Both the position numbers and the translations under genes were made by a program. The notes beneath the pieces were generated by a model that saw only the letters and a list, made by a program, of their open reading frames with translations, did no database searches and was not told the DNA's origin. From Leptolyngbya iicbica LK (lineage in GTDB: Bacteria; Cyanobacteriota; Cyanobacteriia; Phormidesmidales; Phormidesmidaceae), in the NCBI RefSeq assembly GCF_004212215.1, contig NZ_QVFV01000002.1:759359-823358 (forward strand): a stretch of DNA of 64,000 nt, in the 5' to 3' direction. Position 1 is the stretch's first letter. Each line of letters begins with the position of its first letter. Positions 41,650-50,689 of the stretch are shown piece after piece.

Positions 41650-43806
41650 TTAGAAATACAGCAGCAAATTCAAACCAGGGATGGTGCGCGACAGCGTCCA
41701 CAGCAGCAACGCCACATAGGCTAAGCCGATCGCCCACTGATACCACACCAGCGCGGTCACCAAACCGGGGACACATTCATCGCGCAGGCGCAGATCGTTA
41801 AAACCAAATTTGAACCAGTTATTCAGGCTGAAATCGTAGTAGTTGAGCCAGTTGCGGCGCTTTTGCCAATCGATGGGGTAGAAGCGATCGCGGAAAAAAG
41901 GATATTTGGGAATGACGGGCAGCCGCGCGATTAAAAATCGAAGTTGGCGAGCGCTGCCATCTTCGAGCAAGTAGCTGGTGTCGAGTTGGTCATGAAAGCG
42001 ACCGCGCCGATACAAAATGCTGGTCAATAACAGCGGGATGGGCAGCACTAGCAGCGCGATCGCCCCGAGCGCCCACACCAGTGATTCTCCCAGGCGCAAC
42101 ACAATCAGATTGCCCAGCCCAAACACCCCGACAAAACTGCCCAGCATCCAGCCAATTTCGGAGCGGGGTGGGGCGATGGGGGTGGGCACCCGGCGACGAT
42201 AGCGATCGACCCACCAAAACAGCAGGCTAGAGAGGGCGATCGCGACTAATCCCACGCCCAGGGTTAGTCCGACGCTGGTGCCGTATCGACTCAGCAGCAA
42301 CAGCGTTGAGAGCAAGCCCCAACGCCAAGCCAGTTGCAAGCGCTGTCCCCAAGACCGGGGCGGTTGCGCAATGATGCGATCGCGCACCTTGACATAGGTC
42401 GACAGGTCAATGCCGTCCAGATCGAGCACATCGGCAGCATTCACCAATAGCGCTTCGGCCCGCTGACTCAGGATGGCGTCACTTTGGGCCGCGGAAAAGC
42501 CGACGTTTTGGAGCTGCGATCGCGAGGCGGTATTGAGGTTGAGGTTGACCAGGCGTTGTTGGAGCGATCGCAGCCGCAACCGCTCAGTCAGGTATTCAAT
42601 GCGGTTGGCATCAGCCACCTGCTCCAGTTCGCGAAAGTTGCGCACAAGATTCCGCAACAAGGTTTCGTTCCCTGCCAGGCTGGGCACCGAGAGCACGCGC
42701 CCAATCTGTCCGGGGCTGCCCAATAGCTGACTTTGGTCACTACTAAAGTCGAGCCCGGCAACGTTGATGCGGGTATCGGGGCTAAAACTCGCATCACCAA
42801 AGTCCAGCTGATTTTGGATGACCGCACCACGAAAATTAGCCGCTTGCGTGAGCCGCACCTGCCGAAAACTCATGGCCGCGCTAAATCGCGCATTCGTAAA
42901 AAAGACATCGCCACTAAAGGTGCTTTGCGCAAAGTCACCGTTGGCTTGCCAAACCGTTTTGCCAAAGTCGGCATTGCCCTGAAAGGTGACTCGACTAAAA
43001 TTGGCCGCTTGCTGAAAGGACGCCTGCGCAAAGCCTGCGCCGTTAGTCAGTTCGCTGCCTTGGAAGGTGACCGGCCCCTGAAAGCTCGCCTGCCCTAAAC
43101 GAAGCCGATCAAAAAACAGGGTGCTACGAAACCGAACTGCCTGCTGAAATTGGCAACCGACTAATGAAACGGCATCGCTGAAGCGACTTTGGCTAAAGTT
43201 GACCGGCTGTAAAAATCGGGCACCGGGCGCATTGATCGGTTCTAAGAAGAAGATGTCGGAGGCGAGTACGGAGCCCTCAAACCGGGTCTGCGCCAGATTG
43301 AGGCCATGCCGGAACAAATAGAGCCGCAACGCGGTGGACTGAGGTTGCAGCAAGAGCGATCGCGAGAGTTGGCTCAGTTGCGACAGGCGACGGCGATCGC
43401 GCTGCAATTGGGTCTGTTCGCGTTCCGTGAGTAAAGGAAAAAACGCCTCGCCATACAAAGGCTCTCGCAAACTCAAGCGCTGGAAATCAAACGTACCGAG
43501 AATCACCGACTCGCTCAAGTCGAGGGTGAAAGTTTGGCTACCTTTTTGCAAACGGGTATTGAGCTCGGTGTAAAAGCGATCGCGAAACTCGCCATTGTCG
43601 TCCCGCAAATCAAGGGTAACTCGGCGCAAATCGAGGGTTGGTTTGCCTTCGCGCTGCACCGGAGTTTGGAGCCGCGCTTGCAGTTGGGTGATCGTCAACG
43701 GCTCAGGACTCAATGCGGCGGCCCAACTGACTGCCGGGTTCACCCAAGCCACCAGCCACACCACCGCCAACACCAATCCTGCCTGCAACCAACCGCGCAC
43801 AGTCAT
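41650..43806 (-). CDS. Membrane protein with pentapeptide repeats and a helix-hairpin-helix segment
   Basis: 718 residues. A signal-anchor start (LQAGLVLAVVWLVAWVNPAV) is followed by a soluble region and about 175 residues of F-type pentapeptide repeats (about 170-345: ANFSRVTFQGNADFGKTVWQ). Residues about 423-480 resemble a helix-hairpin-helix domain of ComEA type (TASRSQLQNVGFSAAQSDAI, LVNAADVLDLDGIDLSTYVK). The C-terminal third has four to five transmembrane helices and a soluble stretch with FRDRFYPIDWQKRRNWLNYY. The combination suggests an envelope sensor or channel; function is unknown. Confidence 0.78.
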   Translation of the reverse strand: MTVRGWLQAGLVLAVVWLVAWVNPAVSWAAALSPEPLTITQLQARLQTPVQREGKPTLDLRRVTLDLRDDNGEFRDRFYTELNTRLQKGSQTFTLDLSESVILGTFDFQRLSLREPLYGEAFFPLLTEREQTQLQRDRRRLSQLSQLSRSLLLQPQSTALRLYLFRHGLNLAQTRFEGSVLASDIFFLEPINAPGARFLQPVNFSQSRFSDAVSLVGCQFQQAVRFRSTLFFDRLRLGQASFQGPVTFQGSELTNGAGFAQASFQQAANFSRVTFQGNADFGKTVWQANGDFAQSTFSGDVFFTNARFSAAMSFRQVRLTQAANFRGAVIQNQLDFGDASFSPDTRINVAGLDFSSDQSQLLGSPGQIGRVLSVPSLAGNETLLRNLVRNFRELEQVADANRIEYLTERLRLRSLQQRLVNLNLNTASRSQLQNVGFSAAQSDAILSQRAEALLVNAADVLDLDGIDLSTYVKVRDRIIAQPPRSWGQRLQLAWRWGLLSTLLLLSRYGTSVGLTLGVGLVAIALSSLLFWWVDRYRRRVPTPIAPPRSEIGWMLGSFVGVFGLGNLIVLRLGESLVWALGAIALLVLPIPLLLTSILYRRGRFHDQLDTSYLLEDGSARQLRFLIARLPVIPKYPFFRDRFYPIDWQKRRNWLNYYDFSLNNWFKFGFNDLRLRDECVPGLVTALVWYQWAIGLAYVALLLWTLSRTIPGLNLLLYF

Positions 43807-44028
43807 CCCCCATTCATCAGGTCAAGGGTAGCCCGTTTCACCCCCATTCTCTGCTCCCTTCTGCCCCCGGCTCCCTTGCTCCCCTGCCCCTCTGCCCTGT
43901 TCACGCCGTCATCAATTGCTCACCATGCTAATAACAGTCCAAAGGAATGAAGCGATTTCCGTATCTTGTGCGATGCTGAAATACGCTCGTGTTCACCACA
44001 GAAACCGACAATTGGAAAGGGGGAGCCC

Positions 44029-45180
44029 ATGGACGACAAATTCATGCTGATGATTCCGGGGCCAACGCCGGTGCCCGAAAGCGTTTTACTGGCGCAGGCC
44101 AAGCACCTCATCGGCCACCGCAGTGGCGAGTTTAGCGAAATTATGGCGGAGGTTACGGCGGGCCTGAAGTGGCTGCATCAGACGAAAAACGATGTGCTGA
44201 TGCTAACCGCTAGCGGCACTGGCGCGATGGAAGCAGGCATTATCAATGTACTCAGCGTGGGCGATCGCGTGCTGGTGGGCAGCAATGGTAAGTTTGGCGA
44301 TCGCTGGGTCAAGGTGTGCAAAGCCTTTGGACTCAACGTAGACGTGATTGAAGCTGAGTGGGGCAAACCGCTGAACCCGGACGACTTCAAAGCGAAGCTG
44401 GAAGCCGATACCGACAAGACTATCAAAGCCGTTTTGGTCACCCATAGCGAAACTTCGACTGGGGTGTTGAACGACCTCAAAACCATTGCCGACCATGCCC
44501 ACGCCCACGGCGAAGCGCTGGTGCTGGTTGATGCCGTCACCAGCTTGGGCGCTTGCAGCGTGCCTGTGGATGGGTGGGGTTTGGATGTGGTGGCGTCGGG
44601 TTCTCAAAAGGGCTACATGATTCCGCCCGGACTGGGGTTTGTGGCGATGAGCGATCGTGCCTGGCAAGCTTACGAAACCTCGAATATTCCCAAGTTCTAT
44701 TTTGACCTCGGCCCCTATCGCAAAAGCGGTGCGAAGAATACGACCCCCTTTACGCCCCCGGTGAGTCTGTTTTTTGCGCTGCAAGTGGCGCTCAAAATGA
44801 TGCAAGACGAAGGGCTCGACAATATCTTTTCCCGTCATGCCAAATTGCAAACGGCCACCCGCGCCGCGATGAAAGGGCTGAACCTGCCGCTCTTTGCCGC
44901 CGATGAGGTGGCCAGCCCAGCGGTGACCGCCGTCATGCCCCAAGGTGTGGAAGCGGAAAAAATTCGCTCGATCATGCGGAAGCAATATGACATTGCCTTG
45001 GCGGGTGGCCAAGACCATCTGAAGGGGCAGATCTTCCGCGTGGGGCACCTGGGCTTTGTGGGCAATCGCGACATCCTGACCGCCGTCGCTTCCCTGGAAG
45101 CGACCTTGGCGCAACTCGGAGCCAATGGCTTTACGCCGGGTGCTGGTCTGGCCGCCGCCCAAGCCGTGCTCTCGGCTTAA
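44029..45180 (+). CDS. Class V aminotransferase (alanine/serine-glyoxylate type)
   Basis: A 383-residue PLP enzyme of fold type I, the group containing alanine-glyoxylate and serine-glyoxylate aminotransferase and the so-called hydrogenase 42-kDa subunit of cyanobacteria. PLP lysine is in SGSQKGYMIPPG; MIPGPTPVPESVL is the N-terminal family marker; LTASGTGAMEAGI holds the phosphate-binding turn; VTHSETSTGVLND and VDAVTSLGA contain the cofactor-contacting His and Asp. It supports photorespiratory glyoxylate metabolism. The start ATG 44029 follows AAAGGGGGAG; the frame is open from 43966. Confidence 0.93.
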   Translation: MDDKFMLMIPGPTPVPESVLLAQAKHLIGHRSGEFSEIMAEVTAGLKWLHQTKNDVLMLTASGTGAMEAGIINVLSVGDRVLVGSNGKFGDRWVKVCKAFGLNVDVIEAEWGKPLNPDDFKAKLEADTDKTIKAVLVTHSETSTGVLNDLKTIADHAHAHGEALVLVDAVTSLGACSVPVDGWGLDVVASGSQKGYMIPPGLGFVAMSDRAWQAYETSNIPKFYFDLGPYRKSGAKNTTPFTPPVSLFFALQVALKMMQDEGLDNIFSRHAKLQTATRAAMKGLNLPLFAADEVASPAVTAVMPQGVEAEKIRSIMRKQYDIALAGGQDHLKGQIFRVGHLGFVGNRDILTAVASLEATLAQLGANGFTPGAGLAAAQAVLSA

Positions 45181-45204
45181 CAGCGCTGCCTACTCTCTCC
45201 CTAA

Positions 45205-45232
45205 GTCCCTCTCCCAGTTTTGGGAGAGGGAC
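45205..45232. repeat. Short dispersed palindrome downstream of the aminotransferase
   Basis: GTCCCTCTCCCA-GTTT-TGGGAGAGGGAC is a perfect 12-bp stem with a 4-base loop. It shares its sequence with the palindrome inside mnmD at 61005-61045, so it belongs to a dispersed family rather than being a one-off terminator; no T-run follows. Confidence 0.8.
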
Positions 45233-45341
45233 TGGATCCGGCTCCCGTTCGGCGATCTCGGGTCGCTCACCCCATCCACTCACAAGATTGGCTGCTATCT
45301 TGCTAACAGGACAGTCATTAGCGAAGGACGAGAACACAGCG

Positions 45342-46028
45342 ATGGGCGTACTGGGTCGGTTGGGACAAGTGATTCGTTCTCAGGTCGGTGACTGGGTCAA
45401 CGGTGCCGAAGACCCCGAAAAAATGCTCGACCAGGCCGTCGCTGACATGCAGCGCGATTTGATTCAACTGCGGCAGGCGGTGGCGCAGGCGATCGCCACT
45501 CAAAAGCGCACCGAACGCCAGCAACACCAAAATCAAACCCTCGCCCAAGAATGGTACAACCGGGCGCAACTGGCTTTGCAAAAGGGCCAAGAAGATCAGG
45601 CCCGAGACGCACTGACCCAGCGCCATGCCTACCAACGGCTGGGCACCCAACTCGCCAATCACATTAGTGAACAAAAAGTGGCGATCGCCCAACTCAAAAC
45701 CAACATGCGCGACCTGGAAGTCAAGATTGCCGATGTGCGCACCCGGCGCGATATGTACATTGCCCGTGCCCGCTCTGCCGAAGCGTCGCAGCGCATTCAA
45801 GACCTGATTGGTCAGGTGGGCCATGAGCGATCGCTCGGCACCCTCAGCCAAATGGAAGACAAAGTGCTGGATCTCGAAGCGCAAGCCAGCGCTACCGCCG
45901 AACTCAACCAAGCGCTCACCGATCAATCCCTCGAAGGGCAATTTGCCGCTCTGGAACGGGACGAGGCGACTGCGATCGAGCAAGAACTATCGACCCTGAA
46001 AAACCGCCTGCCCCATCAATCCGGCTAA
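45342..46028 (+). CDS. pspA: PspA/IM30 family protein
   Basis: A 228-residue protein of the ESCRT-III-like PspA/Vipp1 family that coats membranes under stress. It has the characteristic all-helical, coiled-coil sequence, starting with the amphipathic helix MGVLGRLGQVIRSQVGDW that binds membranes and EDPEKMLDQAVADMQRDL. It lacks the C-terminal extension of Vipp1, so PspA is the better call over Vipp1. ATG 45342 gives the conserved N-terminus; the frame opens at 45288. Convergent with the M23 gene. Confidence 0.88.
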   Translation: MGVLGRLGQVIRSQVGDWVNGAEDPEKMLDQAVADMQRDLIQLRQAVAQAIATQKRTERQQHQNQTLAQEWYNRAQLALQKGQEDQARDALTQRHAYQRLGTQLANHISEQKVAIAQLKTNMRDLEVKIADVRTRRDMYIARARSAEASQRIQDLIGQVGHERSLGTLSQMEDKVLDLEAQASATAELNQALTDQSLEGQFAALERDEATAIEQELSTLKNRLPHQSG

Positions 46029-46116
46029 TCCTGTCAGGGGATTTAGCGTTCTGGTTTGATAGCGATTCTGCGCCTTCGAATTCGAACCTTGGGGGGCGTC
46101 ACAGGCTGAGCGCGAC

Positions 46117-47025
46117 TTAGCGCACTGCCAACGCGGGAATGTAATTGCCCGGATCGCGGGCCACCCAACCGAGACTGGAGTTGGTGCGCACTTCAAAATA
46201 CAAAATACTGCTGTCTTCGGTGGAAGGCGTCGCGATCGCCAGTGACTGCCCAGCCTGCACGCGATCGCCCGTCTGCACTTGCGGCTGCATCACCTGGGCA
46301 TAGCGGGTTTGCAACCCCTGCTGATGATTCACCACAATCAGCGTGCCCAAGGTGGGATCACTGCCCACATAGGCCACCGTGCCACTACCCGCCGCCACAA
46401 CCGCTGTCTCCGGCACCGTCCTGACCGTCACGCCACTGCTAAAGACCAACTCGCCCAGGGACGGATCAGTCTGCCAGCCGTAGTTCGCAATCACCTGTCC
46501 CTCAGCCGCTAGGGGATAGGTCGAGACCGGGGTATTGGTCGCATTTCCCGTCGAGGGCGTCGAGGTGCTCCCCTCAATCAACCAACTCACCCCCGGAATA
46601 AATGCCTGCGAGGGCATCTGCGCCGGACAACCATTGATTTCAAACAACACGTCCGCCCGCGCCCCATAGGTCGTCGCTAAATCTTGCCAGGTTTGCCCTG
46701 CGGGGACCGTTACGGCCGCCCCATTAAACGGCGGAATTTGGAGCGTCATCCCCGGCGACACTGCCCCCCCACTAATCCGAGGATTCACCGCCAACAGGGT
46801 GATGGGCAATAAACCATAATCGGCGGCAATGCTCTCCAACGTTTCCCCCGATTGCACCGTATGCGTCACTAAACGCTGGAGCACGGGCTCCGGACACAAA
46901 GATTCCGCACTGTAGACGCTCGGGCTGGCAACATTCCACACCGCCATGAGGCTCAGGCCACCGATCGCGATCGCAACCAGGGGTCGTCGCCATGCTGGGA
47001 TTGAAAATGGCTGGTTTGCTGTCAT
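46117..47025 (-). CDS. LysM and degenerate M23 (LytM) domain protein
   Basis: 302 residues. An N-terminal membrane anchor or signal (PLVAIAIGGLSLMAVWN) is followed by LysM modules (THTVQSGETLESIAADYGLL and TVPAGQTWQDLATTYGARAD) that bind peptidoglycan, then an M23 fold at about 180-300. The zinc ligands are absent: HxxxD is SSGVTVRT, HxH is replaced in RYAQV and LYFEV. The fold is otherwise recognisable (GTVAYVGSDPTLGTLIVVNH). This matches NlpD/EnvC-like activators of N-acetylmuramoyl amidases rather than a peptidase. Function is inferred from ligand loss. Confidence 0.82.
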   Translation of the reverse strand: MTANQPFSIPAWRRPLVAIAIGGLSLMAVWNVASPSVYSAESLCPEPVLQRLVTHTVQSGETLESIAADYGLLPITLLAVNPRISGGAVSPGMTLQIPPFNGAAVTVPAGQTWQDLATTYGARADVLFEINGCPAQMPSQAFIPGVSWLIEGSTSTPSTGNATNTPVSTYPLAAEGQVIANYGWQTDPSLGELVFSSGVTVRTVPETAVVAAGSGTVAYVGSDPTLGTLIVVNHQQGLQTRYAQVMQPQVQTGDRVQAGQSLAIATPSTEDSSILYFEVRTNSSLGWVARDPGNYIPALAVR

Positions 47026-47276
47026 CGTATTCTCATCCGCCTTGCGAGTCTTGGTTGGAAATTGGGCCGCAGTAGGACCTTGATTGTCCCTCCCGCCATT
47101 GCCCCGATCTTAGAGATGACGATAGTGGGAATGATGCTGGTTCCTGGCTGTGGCCATAACCACCGCGATCGCCCTTTATCTACCTTGGTTGTATCGCAAT
47201 AAATTCCTGTCATCCTCTTCGTTATTTTCGCTAAAGTAGTAGCAATTTGTGTGTACCCAACCTCCGGAGAATTGCG

Positions 47277-48485
47277 ATGGGCTTAGCGCCGAAGCAAATT
47301 GGTCTATCCGTCATTACCCTGCTAGTCGGCGGCGGCATCGGTTGGGTTGGCCATCAGCAGTTACAAGCACGGAGTCTAGAAGCCACAGCAGTCGAAACCG
47401 CGCCTCTGGTACAGACCACCTCTAATGTTGAGTTACCGCGCTCAACTGTAGCGCTAGCACCGCCAGCGACCAGCAACCCCAATTTCATTGCTGACGCCGT
47501 TAATCGCGTGGGTGCTGCCGTGGTCCGCATTGACGCTGACGGTGGCGATATTGAACTGCCCGAAGGGCTCGAAAATCCTTTCTTCCGCCGCTTTTTTGGC
47601 GATGAGATGCCCGTGCCGGAGCCCTTTCAGCAAGGCACTGGCTCAGGCTTTATCATCTCGTCCGACGGTCAAATCATCACCAACGCCCACGTCGTTGAAG
47701 GGGCTTCGCGGGTGACCGTAACCCTCACCGATGGCCGCACCTTTGAAGGCTCAGTGGTAGGCACCGACAAAGTCACTGACGTCGCTGCCGTTAAGATCGA
47801 CGCCACGGATATGCCCACGGTGGTGTTTGGCCGCACCGATACCCTATCGCCGGGACAATGGGCGATCGCGATCGGCAATCCCCTCGGCTTGGACAACACC
47901 GTGACCGCTGGCATTATCAGCGCCTTGGGCCGCAGCAGCTCAGAAGTCGGCATTCCCGATAAGCGAGTGCAGTTCATTCAAACTGACGCGGCGATCAATC
48001 CCGGCAACTCTGGTGGTCCCCTTTTGAATGACCAGGGTGAGGTCATCGGCATGAACACCGCCATTCGCAAAGACGCGCAGGGATTAGGCTTTGCCATTCC
48101 GGTCGAAACCTTCAACCGCATTGCCCAACAGCTATTTGAAGATGGCGAGGTCCAACACCCTTACTTGGGAATTCAGATGGTGTTGCTGACCCCAGAAATT
48201 CGGGATGAAATTAATGCATCGGATGAACTGGGAGTCAAAGTCAATGCCGATGTCGGCGTTTTGATTATCCGCGTGTTGGAAGATACCCCGGCAGAAGCAG
48301 GCGGTCTCAAAGCGGGGGACATTATTCAACGGGTGAATGGCAACCCCGTCGAAACTCCCACCGATGTGCAAGCCGAAGTTGATGCAGGCGAAGTGGGACA
48401 ACCCCTAGATGTAGAAATCCAGCGGGGCGACACATCTCAGACGTTGACGATCCGGCCGATGGCGTTGCCATCACAATTGCAGTAA
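47277..48485 (+). CDS. HtrA/Deg serine protease
   Basis: About 402 residues. A short N-terminal hydrophobic anchor (KQIGLSVITLLVGGGIGWVG) precedes the trypsin-like domain with the catalytic triad His in ITNAHVVEG, Asp in KVTDVAAVKID and Ser in NPGNSGGPL. One PDZ domain lies at the C-terminus (PYLGIQMVLLTPEIRDEINA, GLKAGDIIQRVNG). It is of the HhoA/HhoB/HtrA group of cyanobacteria, which degrade damaged envelope and thylakoid proteins under stress. ATG 47277 is preferred; the frame opens at 47247. Confidence 0.93.
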   Translation: MGLAPKQIGLSVITLLVGGGIGWVGHQQLQARSLEATAVETAPLVQTTSNVELPRSTVALAPPATSNPNFIADAVNRVGAAVVRIDADGGDIELPEGLENPFFRRFFGDEMPVPEPFQQGTGSGFIISSDGQIITNAHVVEGASRVTVTLTDGRTFEGSVVGTDKVTDVAAVKIDATDMPTVVFGRTDTLSPGQWAIAIGNPLGLDNTVTAGIISALGRSSSEVGIPDKRVQFIQTDAAINPGNSGGPLLNDQGEVIGMNTAIRKDAQGLGFAIPVETFNRIAQQLFEDGEVQHPYLGIQMVLLTPEIRDEINASDELGVKVNADVGVLIIRVLEDTPAEAGGLKAGDIIQRVNGNPVETPTDVQAEVDAGEVGQPLDVEIQRGDTSQTLTIRPMALPSQLQ

Positions 48486-48506
48486 TTTGTTGGCCCTTGG
48501 TCTGTG

Positions 48507-48998
48507 ATGATTCGACCTGCAACGACGGCAGATTTGCCCAGCATTCTGGACATTTATAACGACGCTATCCTCAATACCACAGCGGTTTATGATTACGCGC
48601 CGCACACTCTCGCCATGCGAGAAAGCTGGTTCGCCGCGAAATGTGAGGCGGGCTTTCCGGTGCTAGTTGCCGAAGAGCAGAACGAAGTTGCCGGCTTTGG
48701 GGCTTTGGGACACTTTCGAGCCTGGGAAGCCTATCGCTATACCGTTGAGAATTCTTTGTATGTCGCGCCTCAATATCGAGGACAGGGCATTGGCAAACAA
48801 TTGTTAGCGCACTTAGTGCAAGCCGCTGGAGAGTTACAGCTGCATGCGATCGTGGCGGGCATTGATGCCGACAATATTGTCAGCTTAAAACTACATGAAA
48901 AGTTTGGCTTTCAAGAAGTCGCACACTTTCCCCAGGTCGGTTATAAGTTCGATCGCTGGCTCGATCTGAAATTTATGCAGCGTCTCATCGAGCCCTAA
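48507..48998 (+). CDS. GNAT N-acetyltransferase (phosphinothricin acetyltransferase-like)
   Basis: About 163 residues. The N-terminus MIRPATTADLPSILDIYNDA, the acetyl-CoA motif VAPQYRGQGIGKQLLAHLVQ, and KLHEKFGFQEVAHFPQVGYK are typical of the PAT branch of GNAT enzymes, which acetylate small amines such as phosphinothricin, methionine sulfoximine or related analogues. It starts 20 bp after the HtrA stop (GTG 48504 or ATG 48507) and may be cotranscribed with it. Confidence 0.88.
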   Translation: MIRPATTADLPSILDIYNDAILNTTAVYDYAPHTLAMRESWFAAKCEAGFPVLVAEEQNEVAGFGALGHFRAWEAYRYTVENSLYVAPQYRGQGIGKQLLAHLVQAAGELQLHAIVAGIDADNIVSLKLHEKFGFQEVAHFPQVGYKFDRWLDLKFMQRLIEP

Positions 48999-49089
48999 TC
49001 GCTTATGCAGCCAATGCTGCCTTTACTCACACTGCGTCCACTCAGCTAGACCAGAGCAGGCCCGACAGTATGACCTGGGGTTGTTGGTG

Positions 49090-49713
49090 TTACCGAGCGT
49101 TATCACCAAAACCACTGTCAGAAGAAGAGTGATGGCGACGCGGTTTCCAACCAATGCGGCCACCATACGTCCCAGGCCGCCAAGCTGGGCTGTGTCGAAA
49201 ATCGCGCTCTTCAACGTCTTCCACTTCGCGCTCTTTGGGTTGGGCTGGCGGCGCACTAGCGCGAGGCGGCGGCGAGGGTGCTGTGCCCCGCCCTTGGCGC
49301 TGCTGTTGAATCCGCTGTATTTCTCTCAAAGCCTCTTGCCAGGTCAAGTCTGGCTGGTGTAGCAGGTCTCGTAAAGCCTGCAACACCGCTTCCTCTTCCT
49401 GGTTTAAGTGCAAAGGTTGAGAGAGCCGAATCGGATCAACCTGTACCGCCGCAAAAGCTTGCCGTACGGCACTCTCAATCTGGGGCTTACATTCTCTGAG
49501 GGCGCGAACGTACTGATGCTCTAGACCTTTCTCACTAGATGCATACAGAGCGGGTAACCGATTAAGCGCGAATGTCTCAACTTCTAGCCGCTTAACATAT
49601 TTAGCAACTCGCTCAGGCAACCCCGCAAGTTGGCGACTCACTTCTTCTGCCACCAACATTTCCATTACGTTGATGTACAGCTTTTGATGAGCAGTCCTAA
49701 CCTCACCACCCAT
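49090..49713 (-). CDS. Late competence protein ComFB domain protein
   Basis: 207 residues. The N-terminal 100 residues match the ComFB family as seen in cyanobacteria: INVMEMLVAEEVSRQLAGLP, KYVKRLEVETFALNRLPALY, ASSEKGLEHQYVRALRECKP, and IESAVRQAFAAVQVDPIR. The C-terminal half is low complexity and Pro-rich. ComFB proteins have been linked to natural competence and, in cyanobacteria, to c-di-nucleotide sensing. Single leftward gene. Confidence 0.85.
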   Translation of the reverse strand: MGGEVRTAHQKLYINVMEMLVAEEVSRQLAGLPERVAKYVKRLEVETFALNRLPALYASSEKGLEHQYVRALRECKPQIESAVRQAFAAVQVDPIRLSQPLHLNQEEEAVLQALRDLLHQPDLTWQEALREIQRIQQQRQGRGTAPSPPPRASAPPAQPKEREVEDVEERDFRHSPAWRPGTYGGRIGWKPRRHHSSSDSGFGDNAR

Positions 49714-50689
49714 AGCTCTATACCCGTAGACGATTGATGCAAGAACTCACAGCCGCAGATGCGAATCAGGCTGTTGATTTTGACCCGTAAAAATACACCC
49801 CAGAAGCACTCAGGGGCCAGACGTCTGACGAACAAAGTCTAGAGTTTTCCCTTGCGTGCATTAATGCTCAGACCCGTTGTCTGAATTGATTTAGTATAGC
49901 AACACGCTGAAATTTTCTTTTCACGAGGTTTTGGAAAGATTACATTGTGACAATGGAAAACCAGGCATAGCTTGGAAATTAGCTGCATACTGGTGAATTT
50001 GAACGGTTCAGAGAGCAATTTGACGCCAACAGACCAGCTAGGCAAATAGTCATTGATATTGCCAGAAATTCTGCGCTGCAAAGCTTTAGAGGGTTTTTGA
50101 AAAGGTTGCTGCAGCATTCGTCAATATGAACTCTCAAAGTTCTATCAACTCATTATGCAAGCATCCTAACCTGGGAGAGTTTTTGGGAAAAATGGACGGC
50201 TACAGGCGTTGTAAAACATCACTTTGTGCCAAGCAGGATGCTGTCTACCGGGGATGGAGAAGGGAGTGCCCCTGTGCCCCTAATGGTAGAGCTTACGATG
50301 AAGCATCACCGGGGCTGCAAATCGCCACCTGCAGTAAGGTGCCGACAGTCAAGGGACTTGGGTGATCTCTGCAAAAGAAACTACCTGAAAAATGGGTCGC
50401 GTAGGTTGCGGTTGACGTCAGGAAACCCAACAGTACGAAAGATTAAAGCCGGTAAGCTCCTTGTCCCCATTCTGGAAACGTCCAAAGCTTTCTGCGCAAC
50501 GCTAGACAAACTGTATATCCGATACTTCGCTTGGGGTGGGATGCAGCTCTTTGAACACCGATGCTGCCCCCGTGGACCCAATTGGATAAAGAATCTCGAA
50601 TTAAAGTGATCGTGGCATATGCAGCTGATAGCTCGCAGAAATGACGCTTTCATAAAAGCTCAAACTTTGGCCAAGAGCGCACGCCAGTC
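49714..50689. other. Long gene-free region
   Basis: No gene can be supported in these 976 bases. Open frames of up to 127 codons (50226-50609 on +, 50381-50653 and 49839-50117 on -) lack RBS, family character and consistent codon use. The base composition is lower in GC than the surroundings. It may be a decayed insertion or an untranslated RNA region; no terminal repeats were found. Confidence 0.5.

Noticed and set aside
44203-45162. A 319-codon open frame antisense to the class V aminotransferase
   Set aside because: The opposite strand encodes an unmistakable PLP enzyme with its lysine motif; the antisense frame lacks an RBS and family features.
45342-46028. Vipp1 rather than PspA
   Set aside because: The C-terminal extension typical of Vipp1 after the sixth helix is missing.
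50226-50609. 127-codon frame in the 49.7-50.7 kb gap
   Set aside because: Mixed composition, no RBS and overlap with equally long frames on the other strand; kept as a gene-free region instead.
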